Origin: Boswellia sacra
Taxonomy: Eukaryota; Streptophyta; Magnoliopsida; Sapindales; Burseraceae
Assembly (NCBI GenBank): GCA_013180625.2
Contig: SNVD02013979.1
Location: 186,001 to 250,000 of the forward strand
Length of the DNA stretch: 64,000 nt
Direction: 5' to 3'
In this document: positions 12,236 through 25,160 of the stretch, piece after piece
Layout of the letters: every line of letters begins with the position of its first letter
How positions within the stretch are numbered: the stretch's first letter is position 1
The notes under the pieces: model-generated
What the model was told of the DNA's origin: nothing
Databases searched by the model: none
What the model saw: the letters and a program-made list of their open reading frames with translations, nothing else
Program-made: the position numbers and the translations under genes

Positions 12236-12980
12236 TGTACACTTTGTTTCTAAAAGAACAATCACTAGAGTCTAGTTTAGACTTTTCTTCTAAGATAAGT
12301 GAACTTTTAGAGGAATTTAGTGATGTAGCCCTTAAGAACCTACCAAATGAGCTATCACCCATGAGAGACATTCAACATGCCAGTGACTTAGTTCTCGGTT
12401 CACAACTTCCTAACCTTCCACCTTATAGGATTAACCCTACCCTGAGTTGAATAAGCATATAGAAGGTTTCTTAGAGAAAGGATTCATTCGTCATAGTCTT
12501 CGTCTTTGTGTAATCCTAATGTTACTCACCCTTGAGAAAGATGGATCTTGGAGAATGTGTGCAGATAGTAGAGCCATAAACAAAATCACCGTTAAGTACA
12601 GGTTCCCCATAGCGAGGCTGGAGGATATGGTAGATGAGCTAGCTGGTTTTAGTTGGTTCTCTAAGATAGATTTAAGGAGTGGTTGTCACCAAATTAGGAT
12701 TAGACCAGGTGAAGAGTGAAAAACTACTTTTAAATCCCCTGATGGAATGTATGGCTGGTTAGTTATGTCCATTGGTTTGTCTAATGTTTCTAGTACTTTT
12801 ATGAGAATTATGACCTATATGTTACAACCCTTTATAAGGAAGTTCCTTTCAGTTTATTTCAATGATATTCTCCTATATAGTAAGAGTGAAGTTGAACATT
12901 TAGGCCACCTTGAAGAAGTTTTTCATGCTCTTAGGAATGAAAAGATGTACACCAATCTTAAGAAATATTCTTTCATGTAG
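12235..12980 (+). pseudogene. gypsy reverse transcriptase, 5' part only
   Basis: Three consecutive frames (to 12450, 12447-12719 and 12747-12980) carry reverse-transcriptase landmarks: the PPYR linker, [37 protein letters not shown] and a catalytic-box equivalent reading FNDILLYS, where plant gypsy enzymes have two aspartates (one Asp is replaced by Asn). The coding stops at KKYSF near 12978 and passes directly into integrase sequence. The thumb, connection and RNase H are absent. Confidence 0.85.
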
Positions 12981-13840
12981 GACTTGCAAACTGGTGGCCA
13001 AACGGAAGTGGTTAATCGTGGCTTAGGGAACTTGGTTTGTTGTGTGGTAAGAGAAAAGTTAGGTAATTGGGATTTAGTGTTGCCTATGATTGAGTTTGCT
13101 TATAATAATGTTATTCATAGGTCTACCGGCAAGAGTCCATTTATGGTTGTTTATTATTGCACTCCACCAACCCATTGACCTTGTTCGCCTACCCTCTACC
13201 TACCATTCTTCAAACTTTGCAACTGATTTTGCCACCCATATACGTGATTTATACGTTGAGGTTAGACAAATGATTTCCTTGAGAAATGTTAAATATAGGT
13301 CTGCTACTAATCTGCATCATAGAGAAAAGGTTTTTAAGGAGCATGATTATATCATGATTCACCTTAATCCTTCTCGCTTCCCAAAACAAGCCAACAAAAA
13401 ATTGTCTGCCTATGCCAGTGGCCCATTTAAAGTAAATCATAGGCTTGGTTCTAATGCTTATTTACTTGATTGGCCTTCTAATTGAAGTATCAATATTTTT
13501 AATGTAGCATACTTGTTTCCTTATCGATGACATTTCAAGCCTCTAGCTGTGTTTGATGTTTCTGCAGCTTCTCCTACTGTTGTCATATGTCGATTGCCCT
13601 TTCGATCCTCCACCGACAGATGAGGTTGATTGCATTTTGGATGACCACTATGTTGCTTCTACTACTAGTTGTTTTCATTGTTTCTTTGTTCATTGGAAGG
13701 GTGGACCAGTAGATGATTATATTTGGCTTCTGAGAATCAGCTTTGTTGCATTACTCCCCTTGCTTTGGATTTTTACTTGCAGTCTCACTCATTTGGAGAC
13801 GAGTCTTTCTAAGTCGGGGGAAATGGATGTAGCGAATTGA
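12981..13840 (+). pseudogene. gypsy integrase C-terminal part and chromodomain-like tail
   Basis: Begins with QTGGQTEVVNRGLGNL and continues with EFAYNNVIHRSTGKSPF, the end of the integrase core and the GPY-type module of plant chromoviruses. A short HWKGGP(V)DDYIWL segment near 13690-13730 looks like the C-terminal chromodomain-type end. The zinc-binding head and the first catalytic acids are missing. A stop at 13176 and others interrupt it. Confidence 0.8.
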
Positions 13841-14156
13841 TGTAACTTAGCTTATTTTATTTTCAGGTTATTATAATCTTTTAGTCTTTATTTAATTAGG
13901 GTTTCATTTAACTTGAAAAATTATTAGTTTAAGAATTTTGATTCAAATAAATGATTTTAACTTATTCTAATTTGACTAAAATTTCTAATATGTCTAGGTT
14001 AGTATAAATGTAAGTTTTTATTGTTATTTTGTAAAACATTGATTATTTGATATATTAAAAAATTATTCAGACAAATTATTGATTAATTGTATGCGAATGT
14101 TTATTTGAGATTGTTTCTTCTTGATTTTGGTTGTTTGTTGTACGGGTTCCTGGTCA
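13828..14156 (+). repeat. 3' LTR of the Ty3/gypsy element
   Basis: Partner of 9112-9431. It starts TGTAGC directly after the purine tract and ends GGTCA. It has about ten extra bases near its start (GAATTGATGTAAC) relative to the 5' LTR. Confidence 0.82.
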
Positions 14157-14782
14157 CAAAGTCTCAATATTAAAAACACTATAGAATAGATAATTTAAAA
14201 TATGGCCCGAGAACACAAGACACTTTTTGAAAACTAAAATTATAACTTGTACATACAAAAATTTCTGATGAAACATAGCCAGAGAAATAGTCAGTAAACA
14301 AGCCACACATTCACACACACACATATTTACTATAAGTATTGCAAGCGAAAAAAATATGCTATTACGAGAAACAGTAGTTCAAAATTACGCTAATGAAGAT
14401 TGTGCATACTAGTGTATTTTGACTTGTTAAGCATGGAATTAGCAAAGTTTCCATGGTAAACAAATCATCATTATCGTAGTTGTTTAAATTTAGAAACATC
14501 TCTGCACTGCATATGAAAAATCAGATATGAAAAAAAATAGAGCTCCATTCTATAAAAGAAAAACAGATTAAAATACATAAGCCACACAGCCAAAGGAAAA
14601 AAAAAAAAAAAAAAAACCTATGAAGACATAGGAAGCAATGACCATGCAGTGTCATTAATGTCCCCACTTTGACACAATAATATACACAATCATATCATCA
14701 TGTGTGACAATGACATTGTACACCAAGAATGAAGAAATATAACCCTTGCCCACCAATCAGAGGATTCCAAACTTGCAAATGA
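14157..14782. other. 3' flank of the hydrolase gene
   Basis: Lies between the gypsy 3' LTR and the stop codon of the minus-strand hydrolase, so its right part should hold the 3' UTR of that gene. A poly-A run sits at 14599-14617 on +. No coding region is seen. Confidence 0.5.
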
Positions 14783-17700
14783 CTAGAGAAGGAAGTTATC
14801 TATCATATGGAAGACCACATCAGCACCATCAGAATTCAACCAATAACTCTTCACCTGATTGCACAAGTAGAATACAGAAATTAGAAACACACAAAAAATC
14901 AACAAAAAAATTGAATCATTAACCATTAATTTGCAGATTCTAACATTGTAGACACCATTATGAACGAACTCTCACAACAAATGGTTCGTAATTGTCATAA
15001 CAAGTGAAACACATGTACATGGCTCATTACTTGGAAACAAATATGCATAAGCTGCACCAACTTCCCAATGACATTATAATAATTAAACTTTCATCTTCAT
15101 GGATGTTAACTTACTATAATTTAATTAAAGATAAGGGGAGAATTTGAATAAAAGACTATTTGGTCAACTTATTTCTACAATCATGTTAAATTACCACTTA
15201 ACCTACAAGCTTAAGTTGATAAGGAAAAGGCCCAACAATCGTATTTGCTTTTCAAAAGAATTATACATAAGGAAGAGAAGGGTGCCATTCATTTAAAACA
15301 AAGGATCCCAAAACATGAGGTAGAAGGAATTGAAAAAATGGATGGTAGAAAAGCCAGATGGCTGCCAAACTTGCCTGAATGGTGCTATGAGCCACATAAC
15401 GTTGCTTACTTTTCTGAAAGCTAACATCCACACGTTCCCAAGGTACTTGAGTGAGGCCTCTAATCATCTCCTCTACAGTTGAAGAAAAGAAACGCTTATA
15501 ACTATGAAATTAAGATGAAATACTGAAAATAAAAGGTGACTGCACAAAGAAAAAGTTTTAAGGCATATGAAGATGGTGCCAGGACACAGATGATCAACAT
15601 TCTCTGTACTAATTTTATACATCAAATACCAATACACAAACATTCACCATTTTAAGGTGGTTTAAATCAGAAGAATTAGTTTTAGCATGAATTATCCAAG
15701 AAAAAATCTGCACTTTGCAGAGTACTTTTGCTTGCACAAAATGACCTTTCACAAATCTATAAAACAAGACTTGCAGGCGAAAATAATTGAAGGATCCCTT
15801 ATCCCTAATGTCCTGTCATCTCTAGGAGAACTCATCAATCTACTCTTTTATCTACAATTCGTCTATCTTTAAGATTTCTGATAAAATCAAAGTCATATAG
15901 CTTTGCTAAGCCGTTACCTACAAAAACTTCTTGATTAATCAAATCAGTAGAAAAAAATGAATAATTGATGCAACAAGGATGTTGAAGTAGCCAAACCAGC
16001 CCAAAAAGTCCCCCTAAAAGTGGACCTAAACTCCATTTCCAACTACTAATTTATATTAGAAGCAAACTCATACAACCTTTAAGGAATTCTACTAAAAGTT
16101 TTATTATCAATATTGGAATCCATCCACTTATTGAACCCATAATCACCTTTATAATTTGTGAACAAAGCAAGTTATTATCTAAAAGGAACTCTCTAAAACC
16201 ATCTATCTAAAGATACAAATTCCAATTATCAAAACTACTAATCCCCAAAATACCCACGAGATCTAAAAACCACTTCCTGTAAATGATCCTTCTTACCTTC
16301 ACCGTGACTTTACCAAAAGAAATCCGTATTACACCTCTTAAGGGGCTGTTTGGTATGGGGGTTTCTGAGCATGGGAATGAGAATCTGATGTCTAACTCTT
16401 GTTTGGTTGGCTTATTTAGCATTTTAAGCCCTAAAATTGAGCTTTTCCATGGGTTTCAAATGCCCCTCTATTGGGGTAACGTGAAACCCTTTCAACACTT
16501 GAGTTTCATATTCCCAATAATCCGAAACCCACTCTTATATAAATTTATTTATTTAATATGTATGTTTATAGCAATTTTAAAAAAGACTACTATATTATAT
16601 ATAAATTTTTATAAACTCATATACATATAATAAATAAACTTATATAAATTTATATAAATAAAAACTTATATAAAAATCTTTTTGCCACTATATCTGAAAT
16701 TTTGCTGAGTAAGAATTAATAAATAAGCAAACTTGACAATACTAGCTGCAAAAACCTCAAACCTCTAGAAACACACACTTTCTTCCATCACTAAAGCTCC
16801 TCTCAAATCTGTCAACCACCAAATTCCAAAACTTCCAAAGTCAATTTCCTCCTTATGTGGAAGAACCAAATACTTCAAAGTCTAGCTTTCTCCTCTGGAT
16901 CCAAAACCATCAACAGAAATTATGCAAGTACAATAATTTTTTACTTTTGACAAAATTATCCAACATAACACTCTTCAATTATTCATTTTCAAAACCAAAA
17001 CTTTCGCAAAACATCTCAATCACCATTACCAAGTTCATCACCTTCTCCCTCTCTCCCGTAGCAAAGAAAATAGTCTAACCTGCAAGCTAAAATTGAGAAA
17101 CTATAGGCTCTGTTTTTTTATGAATTCAAATCCTGTTTTCTGTGCTGCACATTTTCCAATGCAATTTATACTCAATCTCAACCACATATTCTTTTTAAAA
17201 TTCAAAATAATTCAAAATCAACCATATATTTCTAAATTCAATTGAAAACAAAAATACGGGATTCATAAAAGAACACACTCTATAATGTAAACCATTCCCA
17301 GACAAACCCTTCAACTAAATTACTTAATGAGCTTTATCCATTATTCTACTCAAAAGGTATCTGACCCTACTCAGAGCAAGATCCTCAACCTAGGCCCAAC
17401 TGACCTTGATTGGGGTTGAAATTCGACAGGTAACCAAACTTATAGCACCAAGTAAACACCAATTCCTCTTCCCTTCTTTTTCAATCATCGTGACTTCACA
17501 CCAGTTTATGCTACCACCAGAATAAACAACACAACATTTAAGTCAAAGTTTTTCAAAGAAAATATATTCCTTCAAAAATATTAACCACCCACTACCTGTA
17601 GCAAAATTTGCCTTTTGCTTCTCCAAAAGAACCATATTCACTCTGAAAATCAAGTTAATTACATTTTCTTTTTAGATAAAAGAAGAAAAGAAAGACACAT

Positions 17701-20700
17701 TATAAGATTTAAACTAAGTTGAATCCACCACTTAAGAAGTCTTAATACGGAAATTTGAATCCATACTGTGAGCTAGCCATTATTTTAAGGTCAGAGGTTG
17801 TGAAGCATGGTAAAACAATCCCAATAGTTCATTGATATGTGAACATGTCAAAAATTGCAAAAGGACAGAGTTCATAGTTATGTGCCATCAAATATAACAC
17901 AAGGTTGCAATCTTTTTCCTAAAAATTAATAATTCACCAAAGGAACGCCTAAAGGAGAAAAAATACCTTCCAAGTCAAGTGGTTGCTCTCCACCACCAGA
18001 AGACACTTTATTTTTCACATTGTGCACAGCTTCTCGTTCAACGTGTACAATATGAGGATACTTCTTATCAGCTACAAGAAGATTAGACTGGAAATGAAGA
18101 GGAACAAAGAAACAGAGATGTTGGCTTTTCTAGCGTAATGTCCCAGAAATCGACATGCAGTTTGAAAAGGCATATAAGAAAAGCAAACCTCACCTCTGGA
18201 AGTTCATGTTGACGCCTGATTGATGATGTTCGCCACCCAACCATGTCTTTACATATAGTGAAGATAAACACGAATTCACATAAAAGGCAAATAAACGATC
18301 TTGTGCACATAAATAAGATATTGATAGGTGAAAGCTAATATTGATTCAGAAAGGATACGATCATAATTTGCATTTGCGTATGCCACACGGCGCTTAAATG
18401 CATGTAATGCTGATCTACACATGATGAAGGATAAAATTAATAATACATAGTTATAAAAATTTGCTGATTTGAAAATTGATAAAAGCACTTTGAGATAAAT
18501 AGACACCCACATGAATTTTATGTCATCTGAATCATTAACCATTTGAAGGAGAAGGGGAGGTTTTCCATCATCTGTATCATTGAGGAAGAGGTGCTTCCCA
18601 GTCCTCCCAGCAATCAAATGGGCTGTTTCAGATGCTCTTCTCTCGAGAAATGTTAGACCACAGAGAAATGGGAGCTGTGCCATTGAGGAAAAGTCAATTA
18701 AAAAAAAAAATCTAGATCTGCATTTATCCAAATATGAGAAGTAAATTTACAAAAATCAACAAAAAGAATTAACACATTAAAACAATTCTTGAAAACATTA
18801 GAATAAGCAAAAACTGAAAACAAGGTGCATTCCAACTTTTTAACTTGATGTGTCTCACTTTTCACCACGGCTCATTTCACAGGCTCAAAATTCACAAAAT
18901 GACGGCGTCCAAAGCACCTGACTTTTTTTCGCCTTAACAAGACATGTAGATCGATTATATTGACAACAAAAGTAAACAAAAGGATGAACAAGTTATCAAC
19001 CAGCAAAACAAAAAAGTACTTACAGAGCATCATAGTACTAAACAAAATTTAACAAATGCAGAGCATTCTAAAAGAGTCCTGATGACTGAAAAATGCAAAA
19101 AGAAGGACATTGAGAAGAACACTCATCTGAAATTATAAAATAAATGACTCCCAATTCAGAAGTCACCAAATGAAAGATATGCTAAAATGAATGTTGTCCC
19201 ATAAAAGAATGGTTATTTCTCCCAAGTAGTTAAAAAAATCCTACTACAACTTGAATTGCCAAATAGTCTTCATATCATTTAAAGCATCTTGTTATTAGAT
19301 AGTGTCCAAATTGAACATCATTGTATGATCAATGATTAAAACATTTATGCTAGGGAAAAAAAGAAAAAAAGGAGGAAGAAAAACATACACCATAAGAATT
19401 TTATTATGGATAGCGTGTAAAGGCATGCATAATCTACCTGTTTGTTTCCCTTTGAACCAAGATGCGGTGTCGCAACTGTTATGAAGTTCATGGGCTCCAA
19501 TCCTGCAATTCTAGCTTCACAATGCTGCTCATCACATTGCATGGAATAATTTGTATGCTCTTCACTTGAGACATTCCCAGACATAGATGTGGGATGCAAT
19601 TTTGGAGAATGCTCATACAGCCTCCCAATTGCATACCTTGCAACAAGACCTCCTAGAGAATGTGCCACAAAGGAGATCTTTCGCACCTCAGGCCTATGTC
19701 TAAGTACACCCCTTACCTACATTAGATATTAATCAAGAACTCAAAATTCACATGAAATTTCCCATAAGGATATCTCAAATTACAGAATATCAAAACCAAA
19801 CCTTCAAAGAAATATTAAGGCATGAGTCATAAGAGTCCAAAAAATTAAGCATGCTGCAAAAGATGAAAGATCAAATTGTTATTACCGAATACCTCTTCAG
19901 CTAGCCTATCACCCATCAAATCGACGCCATCAAATGTCAATTTTGAATAGTTAGATTCACTCCCTGCTAACCGTATACTTTATCAGATATAATTATTTTA
20001 ACTCAAAAAAAAAAAATGCTGGGCTTCTTAGACAATAAACATCACAATGAAGAAGGTAGACTGACCAATTAGAGCATCAGCAGTAAATTAATCATTCAGC
20101 TAATCGCTAGAAACTTCGCATAAGAGTCAGATAAGCAAAATTAAAGAAATTAGCCAATTAAGTCATTTATTCTCTCAACAAAATTCAGGTGCTTTATGCA
20201 TATATATCATACATCCGTTCTGCAAGGTTTTGAAATTCTTACCACTGACTCCTTACATAAAGAATTGCTAGGATATAAAAAAATTTATCGAATAGTTTTA
20301 CCTTCTAGCAATTCCACATATAGAGAATTATTGGACTGCATCTCGAAAAGTTACGGACATTCGAATCTAAGAATTCTCATACATATATAAACTACATTAC
20401 TACCCAAATTTTTACTTTACTTTCAAGTAATTAGTTCACCGCACTTCTTTATCTTTATATTAAATCGAACGCATAGGCGGACCTAGTCTTTGACCAGGGG
20501 GCCCGGGCCCCCACTGAAAAATTGAAATTCCATTATACCTCCTTAAATTTCTATGTTCACAAATATACCCTTATATAAAATTATTTGATTTTTAACAAAT
20601 AAAAATCACTTGATTTTTAACAAATATACCATCATATAAAAATTATCTAATTTTAACAAATATACCTCTTACCCTTAGGTTCACCTAAACTTTAGGTGTT

Positions 20701-21148
20701 GTTTCTGTTAATCCCTCTTAGAGTTACATAGTTAGATGGTTTTGCCTCCATTTTATGTCATTGCATGATTGAAATATCTTGATATATATATATATTCATA
20801 CAATCTATTTGGAAGGAATTTAGAATATACATAATTATAATAGATTTAAAAGATTATTTGCGATATATTTACTACATCAATCTAAATTTTTATAAATATT
20901 CTTTGAACTCAATTCATCATCAATATATTAATTTATATACAATCCTAAATTTAGAAAATCAAATAGTACAAAAAATTAATTATGTAATTATAAAATATCA
21001 AAATTTAAATATTAAATACGTTAGCTCTCGTATAAAATGTTAAAACAATATTATTCAAAATATTTTAGTTTAATTATAATCAAAAGGCTTTAAAAATTAT
21101 ATATATATATATTAGAAAACTTTTTCAAATTATAATATATTCCTTTAG

Positions 21149-21191
<43 letters not shown>

Positions 21192-22011
21192 CACACACAC
21201 ATATATATATATTCAAAAATAAAAATTATCTAATTTTTTATTTATCTTAAAATTCTTTTAAATATAATTAATTATTAATTATTATATTTAACTATATATT
21301 TATTTTAATTCTAAAGTATACATGCCCTCTCAAAAAAATTTCTGATTCCACCGCTGATCGAACGCATATTATGCAGACTATAATTTAAATTAATCTCAAC
21401 CATCTACAATGCTTTAATCTAATGATCTAAAATATGTTATGGAAATTTAAGCAAAAATGTCGTGCCAGTGCCACTAATGCTAGTGTATATGTAAGCATAT
21501 TCAAGCTAAGTTAGGAGAAAAGCCACTTACGGTGTACAATTACTTTATCAGGAACCTTCTTCACAAACTGCTCAGCAGCAAATCTCCAATCTTCAGCACT
21601 AAAACAATTTCGACAAACAAAAAAGGAAATTAAGAAAAATTAAGAAATTACAGAGAAGATATCTCAATGTAATAGTTGAATCAGTGGAAACCTGCCAATG
21701 ATTCCGTTAACCATAACAACGAGATGCTCGGGAGGAGGGTTGGTCACGGCATTGAAAAGGTCCTCGCCGCCGCTATCAGCCTCCACTTTGAGGCTGCCTT
21801 TACTTTGGCTTTCCTTGAGGCAACCGGCGGCCAGTCCTCGAAGCCAATCCATGTCACTCCGACTCCGATTCACCGAGAAGGAGTTGAGTTTGGACTTACG
21901 CGGCCTTGATTGGAAGGAGAGGAAGTGGAGGTAAGATGGACGGTTGAGATTGAAACCGAGATTTGAGATGAGGATTGTCACGGTTTGGAGAGGAGAATTG
22001 GAGGCGATCAT
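14783..22011 (-). CDS. DUF676 alpha/beta-hydrolase (putative serine esterase/lipase)
   Basis: Ten exons on the minus strand splice in frame to 433 residues: 21692-22011, 21531-21598, 19893-19963, 19438-19716, 18511-18674, 18359-18414, 18194-18246, 17967-18087, 15375-15472, 14783-14854. The core holds HLVVMVNGIIG (first strand and oxyanion region), DGVDLMGDRLAEE, and the nucleophile elbow VAHSLGGL with Ser at about 173. Later come PMNFITVATPHLG and a conserved C-terminal SDGADVVFHMIDNFLL ending. The first 50 residues are rich in Ser, Arg and Asn with few acids, compatible with an organelle transit peptide; a second Met at MDWLRG is an alternative start. By homology it hydrolyses a lipid or other ester; the substrate is unknown. 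The last intron uses a GC donor (CAG then GCAAGT). Introns 2 and 8 have taken in transposons, yet the frame is intact. Confidence 0.9.
16338..16530. mobile_element. PIF/Harbinger-like fragment in hydrolase intron 8
   Basis: TTA is followed by AGGGGCTGTTTGGTATGGGG, a terminal pattern typical of Tourist-type MITEs, and then by GTTTC/GGGAATGAG-type sequence. I do not find a clean matching opposite end, so this may be a one-ended remnant. It resembles the element at 54095-55128. Confidence 0.35.
17106..17280. mobile_element. 175-bp MITE in hydrolase intron 8
   Basis: Imperfect inverted ends GGCTCTGTTTTTTTATGAAT and (inverted from the right) GAGTGTGTTCTTTTATGAAT are flanked on both sides by TATA. 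There is no coding capacity. The family is not assigned; a TA-type duplication would fit Tc1/mariner or PIF-like elements. Confidence 0.55.
20476..21356. mobile_element. non-autonomous TIR transposon in hydrolase intron 2
   Basis: The same 12 bases, ATCGAACGCATA, occur at 20464-20475 and 21357-21368, enclosing an AT-rich body whose ends are GGCGGACCTAG and (inverted) CAGCGGTGGAATC. A GGGGGCCCGGGCCCCC palindrome sits near the left end. The duplication can be read as 8-12 bp, so hAT or Mutator type cannot be separated. The (TA)n and (CA)n tracts at 21150-21210 are inside. There is no transposase gene. Confidence 0.8.
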
Positions 22012-24500
22012 GCGGAGGAAATGAGGGAGGAATTTGGAATGATGAAGGGTTACCGAGGGACGAATAGTAATTTACTTAATTAATTATTTTACTGTACGAA
22101 AAGCGGGATTGCGATAGTGGAAGCTTCTGGGATTCATTGAGGTAGGATTCTCTTTACAGCTTTTGCAAATTATAAATTAAAAAGCGGACAGTGAAGAAGG
22201 CGCCAAAAACTGCTTCCGCTTCTCCTCCTCAATTGCTTTTCATTTCAGTCCTCTACTTCCACTGTTCAACACAATAGATATTCATGTACGCTGGGTTGCT
22301 GCCCACTTCCTCGTAACGTTAACGGGTTAGTTTTGTTAATTACCTTTAAAAATCAAAGATTTGTCAAAATAGCTGTCATTTAACAAGGGCGATCTGATCT
22401 GGCGAGGGTTTATATAAGTTAGGTCGCTTATTAGTAATTGAAATTTGGTTTGGAGGGTAAGGGATAGTTTAGTCATTTGATCGGTAGAATAAAATATCTT
22501 GCTTCATGGGAAATGACGCTAGCCAGGAGAGCTTAGAGCAGCCATTGACAACGTTACACGTCATCATTGACGCAAAAGACTTCTCGGGAGGAGGATATGC
22601 TTTTACCAAAACATCCTTAAACTTGTCTTATTCAAAATCCGGCCTTTCAAACACGCGCGTTTACTGTTACATTTTAAATCAATATTTCCTATATATAATT
22701 TTTAAAATTCACCAAATTAAATATCAATCAAATATTTTTATCAAGTTTTAAAAATAAAAATATAATAATATATAAAATAAATATACCCATTTCATCTATT
22801 TAGAACATATTTGATATTGAATTTTGAAATGGACAAACTCTGTTGTCTCTTAACTTTAGATGAGGGAGAGAAATAAAATTAATGACAAATATTATTAAAT
22901 TTATCACTTACACATTTATTTTTAATATTAATCAAACTCCTATTTTGTGGTTGAACTGTTGCCCACCTCTCCTAATATTAATTTTTATGATTAAATCTAA
23001 TATTAATTAATTTCAGCTTATATAAGAGATTTTTCCTTTCATACGGTTAAAATATTTTTATTGAAAGAATACATCTTATACGCGATATAAGTTAAAATCA
23101 ATAATAATCGGATTTAATAATGAAAATACGGTGTTATTTAACAAAATTTTATTCGCTTGTCTTTATCGGTTTACACAGTATATGGTATAAGAGCAGTGGT
23201 GCAACAATTTTTTTTTTTTGGGAATTTATAGCCACCATCTTGACAGACGATGAATATAATAATATAAATAATAAATTTCATATAAATATAATTAAAAATT
23301 ATGTAAATATTTTTAAATTAAATAATTATTTTAGATTATCTTATCATAAAAAATAATTTTAAAATAAAAATATTATGTATTTAAATTTTATTTATATTAC
23401 TTTTAATTAATCCAATTAAAACTTGAATTTACTTTATTATAATCATATATTATCTCAGTCAAACCTATCAGTCAAACCTATCAACCGCATCCAATCTAAT
23501 TTAATCCAAAGGCATCACTAAAATATTATATGGTGCATCATACCCTGTATTTACAAACTCAATATTTAGTTTGTTCCTTCATTGTTCATTTTTATATTAA
23601 TATTTTTAGTTTCATATTATTGGAAAAGTATTTTACATGATATTTTCACTCAACTCCTCCGTAACCTAGCTCAAGTCAAGAACGCGAGATTGATAGTTTA
23701 TTGAAACTCAGGAAATTAGCATTTGTTGATTTTTTTTGGACCTTGGACTAGGAGCTGTCTTCAAAGAGTGATGCTATTTGAGCCCACTGCTGAGTTAAAC
23801 AGCCCGTCTTTTAGCCCAACAAGAACAAAATTATAAGATAAAAATATATTCACTACTTTCAAAAAACAAAAAAAAAAATGATGATGCTATATGTATAATT
23901 TATTTACAATTAACTATTTTTACAATTTTGAGTTAGTAAATATTATTGGATATATAATTATATTTAATTTCTTAATTTATTTTTTAAGCGATATTTTGTA
24001 TTGTATAAAAAGTTGTTATAAATAAGTTGTTGATAATATTACTTAAATACTTATTTGTTGTCTTCTATTAATCATTAAAGTGCTGCTCGACTCCATGCAT
24101 AACTGAATCAAGTTTGTTTTAAAGACTTCATTTTTAGTCGATTAAATAAGAAGGCATACGATTAGTTCAACTGCTACAACAATCTTTCCCCTTCTTCATA
24201 AACTAATGCAACTTAATTTTATTAAAAAACCTTATCTTCAACTTTTTAACTTAAACAAAAAATCATCTGTTTTAGGAAAAAAAAAATAAAGATCAAGATT
24301 GGTGGTAGATTATATTGAACACTAAACATGAAAGACTAAATAAAGTTGAAGAACAAAAGCTATAAGGCTAGGAAAGAATTTATTAAAAAAAAAGAAAAAA
24401 AAGAAAATGAAAACAAAGATTAATTCTACATTTGATAGTATTATTTGTCCATAGATAGTCATCTCTTTAACAACATTTAAAAAAAAAATTATCCTCGCTT
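22012..24500. other. intergenic region between hydrolase and first CAP gene, left part
   Basis: Contains the presumed promoter of the minus-strand hydrolase (22012-22300, CT-rich) and very AT-rich DNA. Short frames (22506-22751 and 23120-23356) have no recognisable domain. No RNA gene was seen. Confidence 0.5.
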
Positions 24501-24501
24501 T

Positions 24502-25160
24502 AATATGAAGATGGTCTATTTAATTCACAAATAGGACTTTAAAGTTCAAATAGTATCAATCATGTTAAAAATAAAAAGTTTAAAGTACACATGACTGAAG
24601 CAGATTTTTTTTTCAGCCCTCTCACAGGTGACCAGTCCTCTAACCGTTACCGTTCTTTTTTTTTTAATTAATTTTTTTAAACTTAATTAAATCTCTTTTA
24701 CACAAATAAAAAGAAGAAACAAATTAAGATAATTTGAATATTTATATTATTTTAATTATTTTTTATATTAAATATAAAAAGATCCATCTTACAATTTCGT
24801 CAACACCAAATGTCGTTGAGTCGACATTGCATGGAGATGGGCCTATTTAATTCAGAAGTGACTTCAAAGTTCAAATAATATTACTAATGTTAAAATGGAA
24901 AGTTTAAAGTACACTTGAGCAGACTTTTTTTTTTTTTTTTTAAACCCTCTCACAGGTGACCATTAGTCCTCTAACCGTGACCATGCTTAATTGTTTATTT
25001 AATACATAGTATAAATTTATTAAGCAAGAATTATATGATACGTTTAACTTAAGTAAAACTCTTTCAATACTTATTATATGGTACGTTTAACTTAATTAGA
25101 ACTCTTTTACACAAATAAAAAGAAGAAAAATTAAGGTGATTTGGGCATTTATATCACTTG
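24502..25160. repeat. direct duplication upstream of the first CAP gene
   Basis: Two diverged copies of one segment lie head to tail, 24502-24757 and 24828-25160. Both contain TCTATTTAATTC or CCTATTTAATTC, AAGTTTAAAGTACAC, CCCTCTCACAGGTGACCA, CCTCTAACCGT and CACAAATAAAAAGAAGAA in the same order. The second copy is longer through an internal repeat of ATACGTTTAACTTAA/GTACGTTTAACTTAA. No coding potential. Confidence 0.8.

Larger units (their letters stand above)
9112..14156 (+). mobile_element. decayed Ty3/gypsy LTR retrotransposon (chromovirus-like)
   Basis: Two related terminal repeats (9112-9431 and 13828-14156, both beginning TGTAGC and ending TCA) enclose gag, protease, partial reverse transcriptase and the distal part of integrase, all on +. 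A weak primer site (TTGATATCAGAATC, resembling the initiator-methionine primer site) follows the first LTR, and a purine tract (GGGGGAAATGG) precedes the second. Stops and frameshifts break every gene, and RNase H plus the integrase core are missing, so it is not autonomous. Flanking 5-bp sequences (AATGA and CAAAG) do not match, suggesting an old copy or rearrangement. The integrase tail points to a CRM/Reina-type chromovirus (inference). Confidence 0.85.

Noticed and set aside
16207..16630. Open frames in hydrolase intron 8
   Set aside because: They lie in an intron and overlap a Tourist-like repeat; no coding support.
22506..22751. 81-codon frame beginning MGNDASQESLEQ
   Set aside because: The first half looks protein-like but soon runs into AT-rich sequence; no splice donor or homologue could be recognised.
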